From Pontibacillus marinus BH030004 = DSM 16465 (GTDB taxonomy: Bacteria; Bacillota; Bacilli; Bacillales; BH030062): DNA of 64,000 nucleotides. A program made the position numbers and the translations under genes. The stretch covers positions 1 to 64,000 of the forward strand of contig NZ_AULJ01000033.1 of NCBI RefSeq assembly GCF_000425225.1, written 5' to 3'. Of the stretch, positions 7,327 through 16,371 are shown in pieces; position 1 is the first letter of the stretch, and the number at the start of each line of letters is the position of its first letter. The notes beneath the pieces were generated by a model, which made no database searches, was not told the DNA's origin, and saw only the letters and a list, made by a program, of their open reading frames with translations.

Positions 7327-8502
7327 ATGCCTAAGAAAGTATTTGAAAATGAAAAGAAGACAAGGTATGCAGTGATTTACGATGTGAAGATTGACCCACA
7401 GACTGGAAAAAGCTATATGAAGCAAAAATCATTTCCAACAAATGAAGAAGCTGATCAGTTTCTTGAAGAACTTGGTAGCGATAAAAGTGAAATTAGTATT
7501 CTATTGGGTACAGAACAAAAAGAGCAACAGGCAAAAAAGGTCCGTTTTAATGAATTCCTAGAAGACTCGTTTTATGGGGAACAAGCTCATATGATTTCAA
7601 ACCAGACTTTCAGAGTGAAACAAGCATTATTAAACAAACATATTGTTCCATACTTTAGTGGTAAGTATCTTCATGAAATTACTGAACAAGAAATAGCAGA
7701 ACTGTTTGCGGAAAAAGACCGTGAAGGATATTCGAAAAGTACAATTAAAAACATTCATGGCATATTATCTACCTTGTTTCGCTCAGCTGTGCAAAGAGGT
7801 TATCTTGATAAGAATCCTGTGCGCTTCATGAAGAAAGTAAAAACTCCGAATGGTATTACTAAAGTTTTGAGTGAATCAGAAGTGAAAAAGCTCCTTGAAG
7901 TGGCTCACTTAGCAGGCGAAGGTATTATGTATGAACTTGAAATATATACAGGCTTACGGTTAGCAGAGCTATTGGCGTTATCATGGAGTGATATTGATTT
8001 AGATAAACAGACGATAATTGTTAAGAAGAATGTTGCAAATGAAGGGCATGGCACACATACCATAATGGGAATGAAAAGCGGTTCCCGAAAGGTAGTAATA
8101 CTCTCATATTTGTTACCAATGCTACAAAAACACAAAGAAGAACAGCAATTAATGAAGAAAGAACTTGGCGACCGATATGACAATGAATTTGATCTTGTTT
8201 TCCCGAAAAAAGACGGTGGGGTTCAAAGCCCATCTGCCGTTCGTGCTAGGTTTAATCGTTTAGTTGAGCAAGCGGGCATTCAAAAAATTACCTTCCATGA
8301 CTTAAGAAGAACGCACGCTAGTTTGCTTGTTAAGGCTGGGGTCCCTCTATACCTTGTAAGAAAGCAAATGGGTTACAAGAGTGTCGATACACTTTTTCAC
8401 TTTTTGCCACAACAATTTCCCGATTCAATGAAATCAATTAAACTCTTTAGAGGCAATGACAAAGAAGATGATTTTGATAAGAAACTACCTAATGACTTGT
8501 AA
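7327..8502 (+). CDS. Phage-type integrase lacking the nucleophilic tyrosine
   Basis: A 391-residue tyrosine-recombinase-family protein: arm-binding N-terminus (KTRYAVIYDVKIDPQTGKSYM), core-binding domain (about 75-175) and catalytic domain with Arg in YTGLRLAELLAL and HxxR in HDLRRTHASLL. Start ATG at 7327 has GGAGG 7 bases upstream. After MGYKSVDT the usual motif with Tyr reads LFHFLPQQF, and no Tyr occurs in the remaining C-terminal residues, so the nucleophile is probably Phe. It may be inactive, or decayed. It sits between the trio and the defence genes. Confidence 0.8.
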   Translation: MPKKVFENEKKTRYAVIYDVKIDPQTGKSYMKQKSFPTNEEADQFLEELGSDKSEISILLGTEQKEQQAKKVRFNEFLEDSFYGEQAHMISNQTFRVKQALLNKHIVPYFSGKYLHEITEQEIAELFAEKDREGYSKSTIKNIHGILSTLFRSAVQRGYLDKNPVRFMKKVKTPNGITKVLSESEVKKLLEVAHLAGEGIMYELEIYTGLRLAELLALSWSDIDLDKQTIIVKKNVANEGHGTHTIMGMKSGSRKVVILSYLLPMLQKHKEEQQLMKKELGDRYDNEFDLVFPKKDGGVQSPSAVRARFNRLVEQAGIQKITFHDLRRTHASLLVKAGVPLYLVRKQMGYKSVDTLFHFLPQQFPDSMKSIKLFRGNDKEDDFDKKLPNDL

Positions 8503-8516
8503 TAGTGAACTTAAAA

Positions 8517-8548
8517 GAAGCTCAGACTTGATGGTTTGAGCTTCTTTA
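8517..8548 (+). terminator. Terminator after second integrase
   Basis: GAAGCTCA (8517-8524) pairs with TGAGCTTC (8537-8544), followed by TTTAATTT. Confidence 0.75.
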
Positions 8549-8661
8549 ATTTCTCTTAGCTTCTGAATGGTTTGGTACTTGTCGTTTTTTAGTTTGTGTG
8601 TGTTTTCAAAGAGTGTCTTTTACTTATAGTATATGAACACAATTTACGGGGAGGAATTACT

Positions 8662-8840
8662 ATGAATAAATCAAAACAAGAATTTGTTTTTAAATTGATG
8701 CAGAAGATTTAACATGTGGTGTGGATTTTGAAGTAATCACTGACACACTATATCACGAGATTGATAGTGAATTGGCTAACCATTATATGACACGGTGTTG
8801 TGAAATTCAAACTACTAATAAAGCTCACCTATTCAAATAA
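8662..8840 (+). pseudogene. Frameshifted small gene of unknown function
   Basis: An ATG at 8662 with GGGGAGGAA upstream opens MNKSKQEFVFKL and then hits TAA at 8710. In the next frame, from GAT at 8697, reading continues for 47 residues (DAEDLTCGVDFEVITDTLYH...) to TAA at 8838. Joined by one inserted base the product would be about 59 residues, acidic, with no family I recognise. The good ribosome binding site argues for a once-functional gene. Confidence 0.5.
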
Positions 8841-8940
8841 AGATTCTATTTTTAATTTAGAATTGATCTTAAATTTAAACCAATAATAAATCATAAACAA
8901 CACAGTGAAATTAAGTTAGTAATTTAATTATCAAAAAGTA

Positions 8941-8969
8941 TTGACCTGGTATTTATAATGGTATATATT
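8941..8969 (+). promoter_or_regulatory. Promoter for methylase/Z1 operon
   Basis: TTGACC (8941-8946), 17-base spacer, TATATT (8964-8969), about 60 bases before the methylase-specificity gene. Confidence 0.6.
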
Positions 8970-9028
8970 TAATTTAACAAATCTTAGTAATCGAATAACT
9001 AACTTAATGCAAGGGAGATGTTAACCTT

Positions 9029-10909
9029 ATGGAGGATAATGTGTTATTTAATCAATTGGATATATTGCGTGGAGATTTACCACTAGAAAAAATGAAAAAT
9101 GTAGCTATTCCAATTTATAGTCTGCAGTTTCTTAAAAACAATCAAAAGATTCCTGAAGAAGCTACGGTTAGTAACGTATTAAAACATGAAGATAACCTGG
9201 TGGGAAGTTTAATACATGCATTTAATATTGTTGAAAACGAATATCCGGAATTAAAGGGTATATATGATATCTTTCCGTCAAAAGAGTTAAGTCAGAAAGT
9301 GTTATTTAACTTCTTACTTCAAGTGAATAATATGAAGTTTGCTAATAACGTTTGGGCTGACTTAATGGAAAAATTGTTTAACTATCTTTATGAAAACGAA
9401 GGTAAAAAAGGTGGTGCGCATTATTCACCAGAAAGTGTCAATCAGTTAGGGATTGCATTATTACAACCACAATCAGGCACTTTTTATGATGGTGCTGCGG
9501 GTGTAGGTGCGACGACTGTAGAAGCACAAAAGTATGCAAGAGAAACTAATGGGAACATCCAACTGTTCGGGCAAGAAGTGAATTATAACAATTGGGCGTT
9601 GGCGAAGTTCAATTTACTTTTTCATTGTGTAGAAAATGCTGACCTTCGGTTAGGAGATACACTCCTTAAACCAGCATTTGTTGAGGGGAAGAATATAGAA
9701 AAATTTGATCGAGTTATGATGGATTTTCCATTTTCGATGAACATAACTGATTATGAAAATTTGATAGATGATACGCTTAATCGTTTTATTTATGGCAAGC
9801 CACCAAGAAGAAGTGCTGATATGGCTTTTATTATGCATGGATTGGCATCATTAAATCAAAAGGGAAAGGCAGTTTTTGTTGTAACTAATGGCACATTGTT
9901 TAGACAGGGGGTTGAAGGAACAATTCGTCAGAACATGATTACGGCTGATGTTGTTGAAACGGTAATCGCATTGCCAGAGAATATTTATGCTGAAACCGGC
10001 ATTCAGACGAATTTACTTGTCTTAAATAAAAATAAGCCTATTGAACGTCAAGGCAAAATATTATTTATTAATGCAGAAGAAGAATTTAAACAATTAAATA
10101 GACGAAGAAAACTTTTGAATCATGAAAATATTAAAAAGATTGTTAATGCGTATGAAAAAGGAACCCAAATAAAAGGTTTCAGTAAATTTGTTAAGACAAA
10201 TATGATTGAGGATGCAGATCTGTTGTGTAAACGTTACTTGGAAGATGGTGAAATTGAAGTCGATACGTTTGGAAAGGTAAAAGTTTCACAAGACAAAATT
10301 AATAATCAACCTAATAACAAATCTCTATCCAATTTAACGGAGTCCATATACAGGGGCTTAAATGTTTCTTCTAAATCAGTAGAAGAAGGGGTTGGAGAAT
10401 ATAAAATCATAAAACTTTCAGATGTGAAAGATGGCGACATTAATCTCGAGGAACTAACGCAAGTTACTTTAAAACGTAAATCAAAAGTGGAAATGTATCT
10501 CGTACAACGTGGAGATCTCATTATTTCGAACCGAGGAACAAGTATAAAGATAGCTGTTGTACCACATGTCGATGAGAATATCATTTTGTCTCATAATTTC
10601 TTGGGGATTAGGTGCAACAATCAACTAGATCCATATTTTCTCAAAGAGTATTTAGAAAGTCCAGTCGGTCAATACATGCTTACAAGTAAGCAGATAGGTA
10701 CGAACATCTTAACGATAAATCCTAAAGATCTTGAGGATATAAAAATACCAGTACCAGAAATAGAAGCACAAATGGAAATTGTTGAGGGATTTCACGACAT
10801 GAAAAGTAGTATCCAAGAGAGGCTACAGCAGTTAGAGGAAGAGAAGAAGCAATTACAACTACAGTTATATGATTATATGGGAATTCGAGATTCATTTGAA
10901 ATTATCTAG
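9029..10909 (+). CDS. N6-adenine methylase fused to a type I specificity-like domain
   Basis: A 626-residue protein. Residues about 100-400 are a type I HsdM-like N6-adenine methylase: GGAHYSPESVNQL, motif I DGAAGVGATT (about 153) and motif IV. Motif IV reads DFPF (about 230), not the usual NPPF/Y, so activity is uncertain. Residues about 430-600 resemble one half of HsdS: a target-recognition domain (VGEYKIIKLSDVKDGDI, LVQRGDLIISNRG, NFLGIRC) and a C-terminal coiled-coil spacer (LQQLEEEKKQLQLQL). Such M-S fusions occur with Z1-domain ATPases. It is the first gene of an operon with a small protein and a Z1 protein and is separate from the complete type I system downstream. Confidence 0.82.
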   Translation: MEDNVLFNQLDILRGDLPLEKMKNVAIPIYSLQFLKNNQKIPEEATVSNVLKHEDNLVGSLIHAFNIVENEYPELKGIYDIFPSKELSQKVLFNFLLQVNNMKFANNVWADLMEKLFNYLYENEGKKGGAHYSPESVNQLGIALLQPQSGTFYDGAAGVGATTVEAQKYARETNGNIQLFGQEVNYNNWALAKFNLLFHCVENADLRLGDTLLKPAFVEGKNIEKFDRVMMDFPFSMNITDYENLIDDTLNRFIYGKPPRRSADMAFIMHGLASLNQKGKAVFVVTNGTLFRQGVEGTIRQNMITADVVETVIALPENIYAETGIQTNLLVLNKNKPIERQGKILFINAEEEFKQLNRRRKLLNHENIKKIVNAYEKGTQIKGFSKFVKTNMIEDADLLCKRYLEDGEIEVDTFGKVKVSQDKINNQPNNKSLSNLTESIYRGLNVSSKSVEEGVGEYKIIKLSDVKDGDINLEELTQVTLKRKSKVEMYLVQRGDLIISNRGTSIKIAVVPHVDENIILSHNFLGIRCNNQLDPYFLKEYLESPVGQYMLTSKQIGTNILTINPKDLEDIKIPVPEIEAQMEIVEGFHDMKSSIQERLQQLEEEKKQLQLQLYDYMGIRDSFEII

Positions 10910-10928
10910 TGATGGAGGATGATAAATC

Positions 10929-11194
10929 ATGGAATCGAAATATTGGAAGGTTGTGTTACGTTATGGTCATGTAGGACAAAAGAATGAAGTAAGTGTAGCG
11001 AGGTTTCTGTGACAGAAGCCACATACACCCCAATTATGGTAATGGATTTAGCTTCTGAAATGTCTGGTGTTAAAAGTAATGGGATTTGTCAGGTTAATGA
11101 GGTGAATCAGGAAGATTACCTTACTGGTAAAAGAACAGAGGTTGAAAACTTTTATCTTCAGAGGTTAAAGGAAGAAATCAGCATTATTGCATAA
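10929..11194 (+). pseudogene. Small operon protein split by a -1 frameshift
   Basis: From ATG 10929 (GGAGGATG just upstream) 27 residues are read to a TGA at 11010; a GTG overlapping that stop (11009) opens 61 more residues to TAA at 11192. The two parts read as one protein, with ...VSVARFL continuing into VTEATYTPIMVMDLASEMSG. So a single base, probably a G in CTGGTG, has been lost, or the two halves are coupled by the overlapping stop/start. It lies between the methylase fusion and the Z1 gene. Family not recognised. Confidence 0.55.
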
Positions 11195-11259
11195 AGGTCT
11201 GTAATGTAAATGTATTTTACGACATATGACAATGATAATAAGTGGGGAGGAAATAAACA

Positions 11260-13446
11260 ATGAGAACAGCTCAATTATCACTTGAAACTAAAGGAAGTTT
11301 TTACACCTTTTTAGATAGCAAAAACAATTATGGGCAAGATTACTTAAAGTGTATGGAAAACACAGTAAACAATCTGGTGAAACAACAAACATCAGCCAAT
11401 AAACCTGGAATGTTACTAGGGAAAATTCAATCCGGTAAAACCAGAACTTTCCTTGGAATAATGGGGTTGGCTTATGATAATGATTATGATGTTGTTATTA
11501 TTCTAACCAAAGGCACGAAAGCATTGGTTAAACAGACAATAGCTAGGTTAAATCAGGAGTTTGATGGAATGATTACTCGTGATAAGATGCGAGTTTACGA
11601 TATTATGACTCTACCTTCGAATTTAAGTAAGTGGGAACTAAATAAAAAGCTTGCCATTGTTGTCAAAAAAGAAACTAGAAATATGGATAGGATCAGTGAT
11701 GCGTTGTTTGATACCTATCCAGAACTAAAGGATAAGAATATATTATTTATTGATGATGAAGCAGATTTTGCTAGCGTATCCTATGAGAATAATTCTGAGA
11801 AGAATGTTATTGATATGAAAGTTATAGCAACAAAGGTAGATAATATAAGAGCAAATTTAAATCAAAGCTCTTTCTTACAGGTCACAGCAACTCCTTATTC
11901 ACTTTACCTTCAGCCAGATGAAAGAGAAATAAATGATTTTCTCAAATTTGAACCTGTTCGACCTGCGTTTACTGAATTAGTACCAATTCATGATAAGTAT
12001 GTAGGTGGCGAAATGTACTTTGATGAGTCAAAAAATGAAGATTCACCAGCATACTTTTTATATCAGGAGATATCTGAAAATGATCTAGAAGTTATGAAAA
12101 AAATGGATTTACGGCGTGTTCGAAAAGAAAACCTGTTAGCTCAAAAGAATTTATATAACTTAAATCAGGCTGTTATCAACTTTATTGTAGGTAGTTGTAT
12201 AAGAAGGTGGCAACAAAGGTATCAAAATGATGATGAAGAGAAATATTCTATGGTTGTTCATACTGAGAGGGGAAAACAGGCACATGATTGGCAACAAGAG
12301 CTTATCAACTTAATATTAGAGGACTTAGCTGACTTAGTTAAAGAGAATAATAATTTGTTTGTTGAATGGGTTAAAGGTTCTTATAACCATTTAATGAAAT
12401 CTGTAAGATTAGTCAACATGCCAGAACCCTCATTTAATGAAGTTTTAGAAGAGGTTAATGAAGCATTAATTCAAGAAATGGTAGTTGTGTCGACAGTTAA
12501 TTCTGATAAAGATGTGGAAGAGTTATTAGATTCTACTGGACAACTGCAACTTCGGACACCAATGAACATTTTTATCGGAGGCCAAATTCTCGATAGAGGA
12601 ATAACTATAGGTAATTTAACAGGATTCTTTTATGGTAGAAACCCAAAATCTTTTCAACAAGATACTGTGCTTCAACATTCACGAATGTATGGAGCAAGGA
12701 CCATTGAAGATATAGCTGTTACTAGGTTTTACACTACTAGAAAGATTTATAATATTATGGAGAGAATTCATGAATTTGATACCGAATTAAGAGAAGCTTT
12801 TGAAAAGGGACATGATCAAGGGATAGTTTTCATTCAGAAAGATACATCAAATAAAATTGTTCCTTGTAGTCCGAATAAGATATTGCTTTCAAACCTTATA
12901 ACTCTGAAGCCTCATAAGCGATTATTGCCTTTCGGATTTCAAACTGGATATAAGACGCATATTAGAAAAAAAGTAGAAAAGATCTCTGAAATGGTTAATG
13001 AAATAAAACAATATTCACCACAGGTAATTGAAGGTGATGCGTTTTTAGCACCTTTAGGTGAAGTGAAGAACATTCTTTCAAAAATCCATGAAACACTTGT
13101 TATGGAAGATGGATATGAGTGGGATTTAGATGAGTATTTTTCTATTTTGGACTATTTAACATTAGATGAAGAAGAAAAGCTTGTTTGGATTATAGTACGA
13201 GAAGAAAGAGAGATGAGTAGAATCGATTCTCAGGGTAAGTTTGAGAATTCTCCTGATTCATCTAAAGGAAATAAATCTGAATTGAAAGTTGCCAAAAAAG
13301 TTGCAGTTGATCGCCCTGCTGTTATGTTACTAAAACAAAAGGGTGATGCAGATAAAGGATGGAGAGACACACCTTTTTGGTGGCCAGTAATGTTAGCTCA
13401 GTTAAACATTGAATCTACGATTTATGCTAAAGATACTATTAAGTAA
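11260..13446 (+). CDS. Z1-domain superfamily II-type ATPase
   Basis: A 728-residue protein matching the Z1 domain (PF10593). It has Walker A GKIQSGKT at about 52, Walker B-like FIDDEADFAS at about 163, LQVTATPYSLYLQP, and the Z1-typical block IFIGGQILDRGITIGNLTGFFYGR near 435 with the arginine-rich QHSRMYGAR following. Z1 proteins occur in restriction-like systems with methylases and paraMORC GHKL ATPases, where they are thought to be the DNA-translocating motor. Here the partners are the M-S fusion and a small protein; no MORC ATPase or nuclease gene follows. ATG 11260 has GGGGAGGA upstream. The fold is confident, the system role inferred. Confidence 0.85.
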   Translation: MRTAQLSLETKGSFYTFLDSKNNYGQDYLKCMENTVNNLVKQQTSANKPGMLLGKIQSGKTRTFLGIMGLAYDNDYDVVIILTKGTKALVKQTIARLNQEFDGMITRDKMRVYDIMTLPSNLSKWELNKKLAIVVKKETRNMDRISDALFDTYPELKDKNILFIDDEADFASVSYENNSEKNVIDMKVIATKVDNIRANLNQSSFLQVTATPYSLYLQPDEREINDFLKFEPVRPAFTELVPIHDKYVGGEMYFDESKNEDSPAYFLYQEISENDLEVMKKMDLRRVRKENLLAQKNLYNLNQAVINFIVGSCIRRWQQRYQNDDEEKYSMVVHTERGKQAHDWQQELINLILEDLADLVKENNNLFVEWVKGSYNHLMKSVRLVNMPEPSFNEVLEEVNEALIQEMVVVSTVNSDKDVEELLDSTGQLQLRTPMNIFIGGQILDRGITIGNLTGFFYGRNPKSFQQDTVLQHSRMYGARTIEDIAVTRFYTTRKIYNIMERIHEFDTELREAFEKGHDQGIVFIQKDTSNKIVPCSPNKILLSNLITLKPHKRLLPFGFQTGYKTHIRKKVEKISEMVNEIKQYSPQVIEGDAFLAPLGEVKNILSKIHETLVMEDGYEWDLDEYFSILDYLTLDEEEKLVWIIVREEREMSRIDSQGKFENSPDSSKGNKSELKVAKKVAVDRPAVMLLKQKGDADKGWRDTPFWWPVMLAQLNIESTIYAKDTIK

Positions 13447-13579
13447 TAATCTATGGAAATATCAACTGCTTCTAAAATTCCACAGGATAAAGTGGGGTTT
13501 TGAAAGAAGTAAAAGTTCCTGATTTCTGTTTTAATGAGTGTATTAGAAAGTGATTAAGTGTTTTTTAAAAAAAGAAAAG

Positions 13580-13620
13580 GTTGGTGGTAAGAGTTGTTAA
13601 TGAACTTTTACTGCCAACTA
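13580..13620. repeat. Inverted repeat before hsdM
   Basis: GTTGG-GTAA-AGTT on the left pairs with AACT-TTAC-CCAAC on the right across a short loop. There is no U-run, so it may be an operator rather than a terminator. It lies 60-100 bases before hsdM. Confidence 0.45.
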
Positions 13621-13680
13621 TTATATGTGGTTTGACATAGTGATATAATAACTGGATGGAAGAATTAAGGAGGTATCTGG

Positions 13681-15150
13681 ATGATAACAGGTGAAATAAA
13701 AAGTAAAGTCGATAAAATATGGGAAACATTCTGGACCGGTGGTATAACAAACCCACTAACTGTAATCGAACAATTTACGTATTTATTATTTATTAGAGGA
13801 TTAGATGAACAAGAGATAACGAAAGAGCAGGAAGCGGAGTTTCTTGGTATGGAACATCAAGGCTTATTTCCTAAAGACAAGCAACATTTGCGCTGGAATC
13901 ATTTTAAGCAACTTGGTTCATCTGAAGAAATGTATGAAGTTGTATCTGAAGAAGTGTTTCCTTTTATCAAGACTTTGCATGGCAAAGAAGAATCAGCATA
14001 TTCGAAATATATGAATGATGCAATGTTTATGATACCAACTGCCAATATGCTTTCTAAAATTGTTGATGGCATTGATAACATCCCTATGAAAGACAGAGAT
14101 ACAAAAGGGGATTTATATGAGTACTTGCTATCAAAAGTAGCAACTTCTGGGACAAATGGGCAGTTCCGTACACCACGTCATATTATAGATATGATGGTAG
14201 AACTCATGAAACCAACACCCGAGGATGAAATTATTGATCCAGCAATGGGATCAGCAGGTTTTCTTGTATCTGCTGCTGAGTACTTACGTAAAAACCATAG
14301 TGATTTGTTCTTAGTTCAAGGGTTAAAAGAGCATTTTAACAATACGATGTTTTACGGGAATGATATGGATAGAACAATGTTACGTATCGGTGCAATGAAC
14401 ATGATGCTTCATGGTATTGATAATCCTAATATTGATTACCGAGATTCACTTGCAGAAGTGAATCAAGATAAAGAGCAATATACGCTAGTATTTGCAAACC
14501 CTCCATTTAAAGGTTCTCTAGATGAAGAAGGGGTTTCAAATGAATTATTAAAACTTACAAAAACAAAGAAAACAGAAATACTATTTTTATCTCTTTTCAT
14601 CCGTATATTAAAATCTGGTGGTCGTGCAGCTGTTATTGTACCAGACGGAATATTATTCGGAGGTTCAAAAGCTCATAAAAAAATACGAAAAGAAATTATT
14701 GATACACATAAACTTGAAGCAATTATAAAAATGCCTAGCGGAGTATTTAAACCATATGCTGGAGTATCAACTGCAATTATGATTTTCACAAAAACAGGTT
14801 CAGGTGGAACTGATAAAGTATGGTTTTATGACATGAAAGCAGACGGTCTTTCTCTTGATGATAAAAGAATTCCAATAAAAGAGAATGATATTCCAGATAT
14901 CATTAATCGATTTAATAATTTACAATTTGAGACTGAAAGAAAGCGTACTGAACAATCTTTCTTTGTGACAGTTGATGAGCTACGTGAAAATGACTATGAC
15001 TTATCTATTAACAAATATAAAGAGATTGAATATGAGGAAGTAGAGTATGAGGAGCCTAAGCAACTACTAAATAAAGTAGAGAAATACGAACAAGAAATAT
15101 TGGAGAATATAGGCGAATTAAAAAATTTAATTAGCTTGGATGTGAAATAA
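13681..15150 (+). CDS. hsdM: Type I restriction-modification methylase subunit HsdM
   Basis: A 489-residue N6-adenine methylase of type I systems. It has the helical N-terminal HsdM domain (about 1-130), the QFRTPRHIIDMMVEL entry, motif I DPAMGSAGF (about 186) and motif IV NPPF (about 273). It methylates adenines at the site chosen by HsdS and protects host DNA. AGGAGGT precedes the ATG. The TAA shares its last base with the ATG of hsdS, so the two are translationally coupled. All catalytic motifs are intact, unlike the M-S fusion upstream. Confidence 0.95.
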   Translation: MITGEIKSKVDKIWETFWTGGITNPLTVIEQFTYLLFIRGLDEQEITKEQEAEFLGMEHQGLFPKDKQHLRWNHFKQLGSSEEMYEVVSEEVFPFIKTLHGKEESAYSKYMNDAMFMIPTANMLSKIVDGIDNIPMKDRDTKGDLYEYLLSKVATSGTNGQFRTPRHIIDMMVELMKPTPEDEIIDPAMGSAGFLVSAAEYLRKNHSDLFLVQGLKEHFNNTMFYGNDMDRTMLRIGAMNMMLHGIDNPNIDYRDSLAEVNQDKEQYTLVFANPPFKGSLDEEGVSNELLKLTKTKKTEILFLSLFIRILKSGGRAAVIVPDGILFGGSKAHKKIRKEIIDTHKLEAIIKMPSGVFKPYAGVSTAIMIFTKTGSGGTDKVWFYDMKADGLSLDDKRIPIKENDIPDIINRFNNLQFETERKRTEQSFFVTVDELRENDYDLSINKYKEIEYEEVEYEEPKQLLNKVEKYEQEILENIGELKNLISLDVK

Positions 15151-16355
15151 TGAGTATCAAATCAGTTAAGTTAGGAGATGTTTGCTCAGTAAAAGGGGGC
15201 TATGCTTTTAAAAGTAGTGAGTTTGTAAATAATGGTGTACCTGTATTGAAAATTGCAAATATCACCAAAAATTTAATTCATTTTGATGAAAATTCTAGTT
15301 TTTTCGATGAAGCAGAAATTCATAAATACAGCGATTATATTGTAGAAGATGGGGATATCTTAATAGCTTTATCTGGAGCTACTACAGGGAAATACGGAAT
15401 TTTTAATTATAAAGAAAAGGCTCTACTTAATCAGCGAGTAGGTAGAATTAGACCAATATCGAATTTAATTGTTCCAAAATATCTTTACTATTTCATGAGT
15501 AAACTTCAGGAAAAGATATTGTATAAAGCAGGGGGGGCAGCACAACCGAATATAAGCACTAACGAAATTGCGAAGTTGTCAATACCACTGCCACCTTTAG
15601 AGTCACAAAAGCAAATTGTGAATGTATTAGATTTGGCAAAAGAGTTAATCAACAAACGTAGAGACCAAATTTTAGCATTAGATGAGATGACACAATCATT
15701 GTTTTTAGAGATGTTTGGAGATCCCAAAATAAACCCTAAAAACTGGCCTGTTGGAACTATTGAGGATCTTTCTATAAAAACTCAATACGGAACAAGTAAA
15801 AAAGCAGATGAACAAAACGGTAGTTATTCTATATTGAGAATGAATAATATTACTTATAATGGTGGTTGGGATTTCAGCAGTCTCAAATATATTGATTTAA
15901 ATGACAAAGACAAAGAGAAGTTTTTAGTTAACAAAGGTGAGTTACTGTTTAATAGAACTAATAGCAAAGAGTTGGTTGGAAAAACAGCAGTTTATCGTGA
16001 AGATGAACCTATGGCTTTTGCAGGTTATTTAATTAAGTTGATCTGTAATGAGAAAGCTAATGAAGAGTTTATATCAGCATATCTCAATTCCAAGTATGGA
16101 AAAGTTGTTTTAAATTCTATGGCAAAAAATATTGTCGGCATGGCCAATATAAATGCAAAAGAGTTGAAAAGCATTTCTATATATATTCCTCCGAAGGATT
16201 TGCAAGATGAATTTGCTGACATTAATTTGAAAATAATGAAAAAAAGAGAGCTATTATTAAAAGGATTAGATAAATTAGAAGAACAATATCTATCACTATT
16301 ACAAAGCGCCTTCAAAGGAGAATTATTTGCTCAAGCAAAGGTTTCTAATCTATAA
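15150..16355 (+). CDS. hsdS: Type I restriction-modification specificity subunit HsdS
   Basis: A 401-residue two-TRD specificity subunit. TRD1 (about 1-150) starts KLGDVCSVKGGYAFKS and ends with the conserved IPLPPLESQKQIV, then a helical spacer to LFLEMFGDP (about 190). TRD2 (about 195-350) ends IYIPPKDLQDEF, then a second helical spacer. Each TRD reads one half of a bipartite DNA site. It overlaps hsdM by one base. Confidence 0.94.
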   Translation: MSIKSVKLGDVCSVKGGYAFKSSEFVNNGVPVLKIANITKNLIHFDENSSFFDEAEIHKYSDYIVEDGDILIALSGATTGKYGIFNYKEKALLNQRVGRIRPISNLIVPKYLYYFMSKLQEKILYKAGGAAQPNISTNEIAKLSIPLPPLESQKQIVNVLDLAKELINKRRDQILALDEMTQSLFLEMFGDPKINPKNWPVGTIEDLSIKTQYGTSKKADEQNGSYSILRMNNITYNGGWDFSSLKYIDLNDKDKEKFLVNKGELLFNRTNSKELVGKTAVYREDEPMAFAGYLIKLICNEKANEEFISAYLNSKYGKVVLNSMAKNIVGMANINAKELKSISIYIPPKDLQDEFADINLKIMKKRELLLKGLDKLEEQYLSLLQSAFKGELFAQAKVSNL

Positions 16356-16371
16356 ATGAGGAGGTATATAT

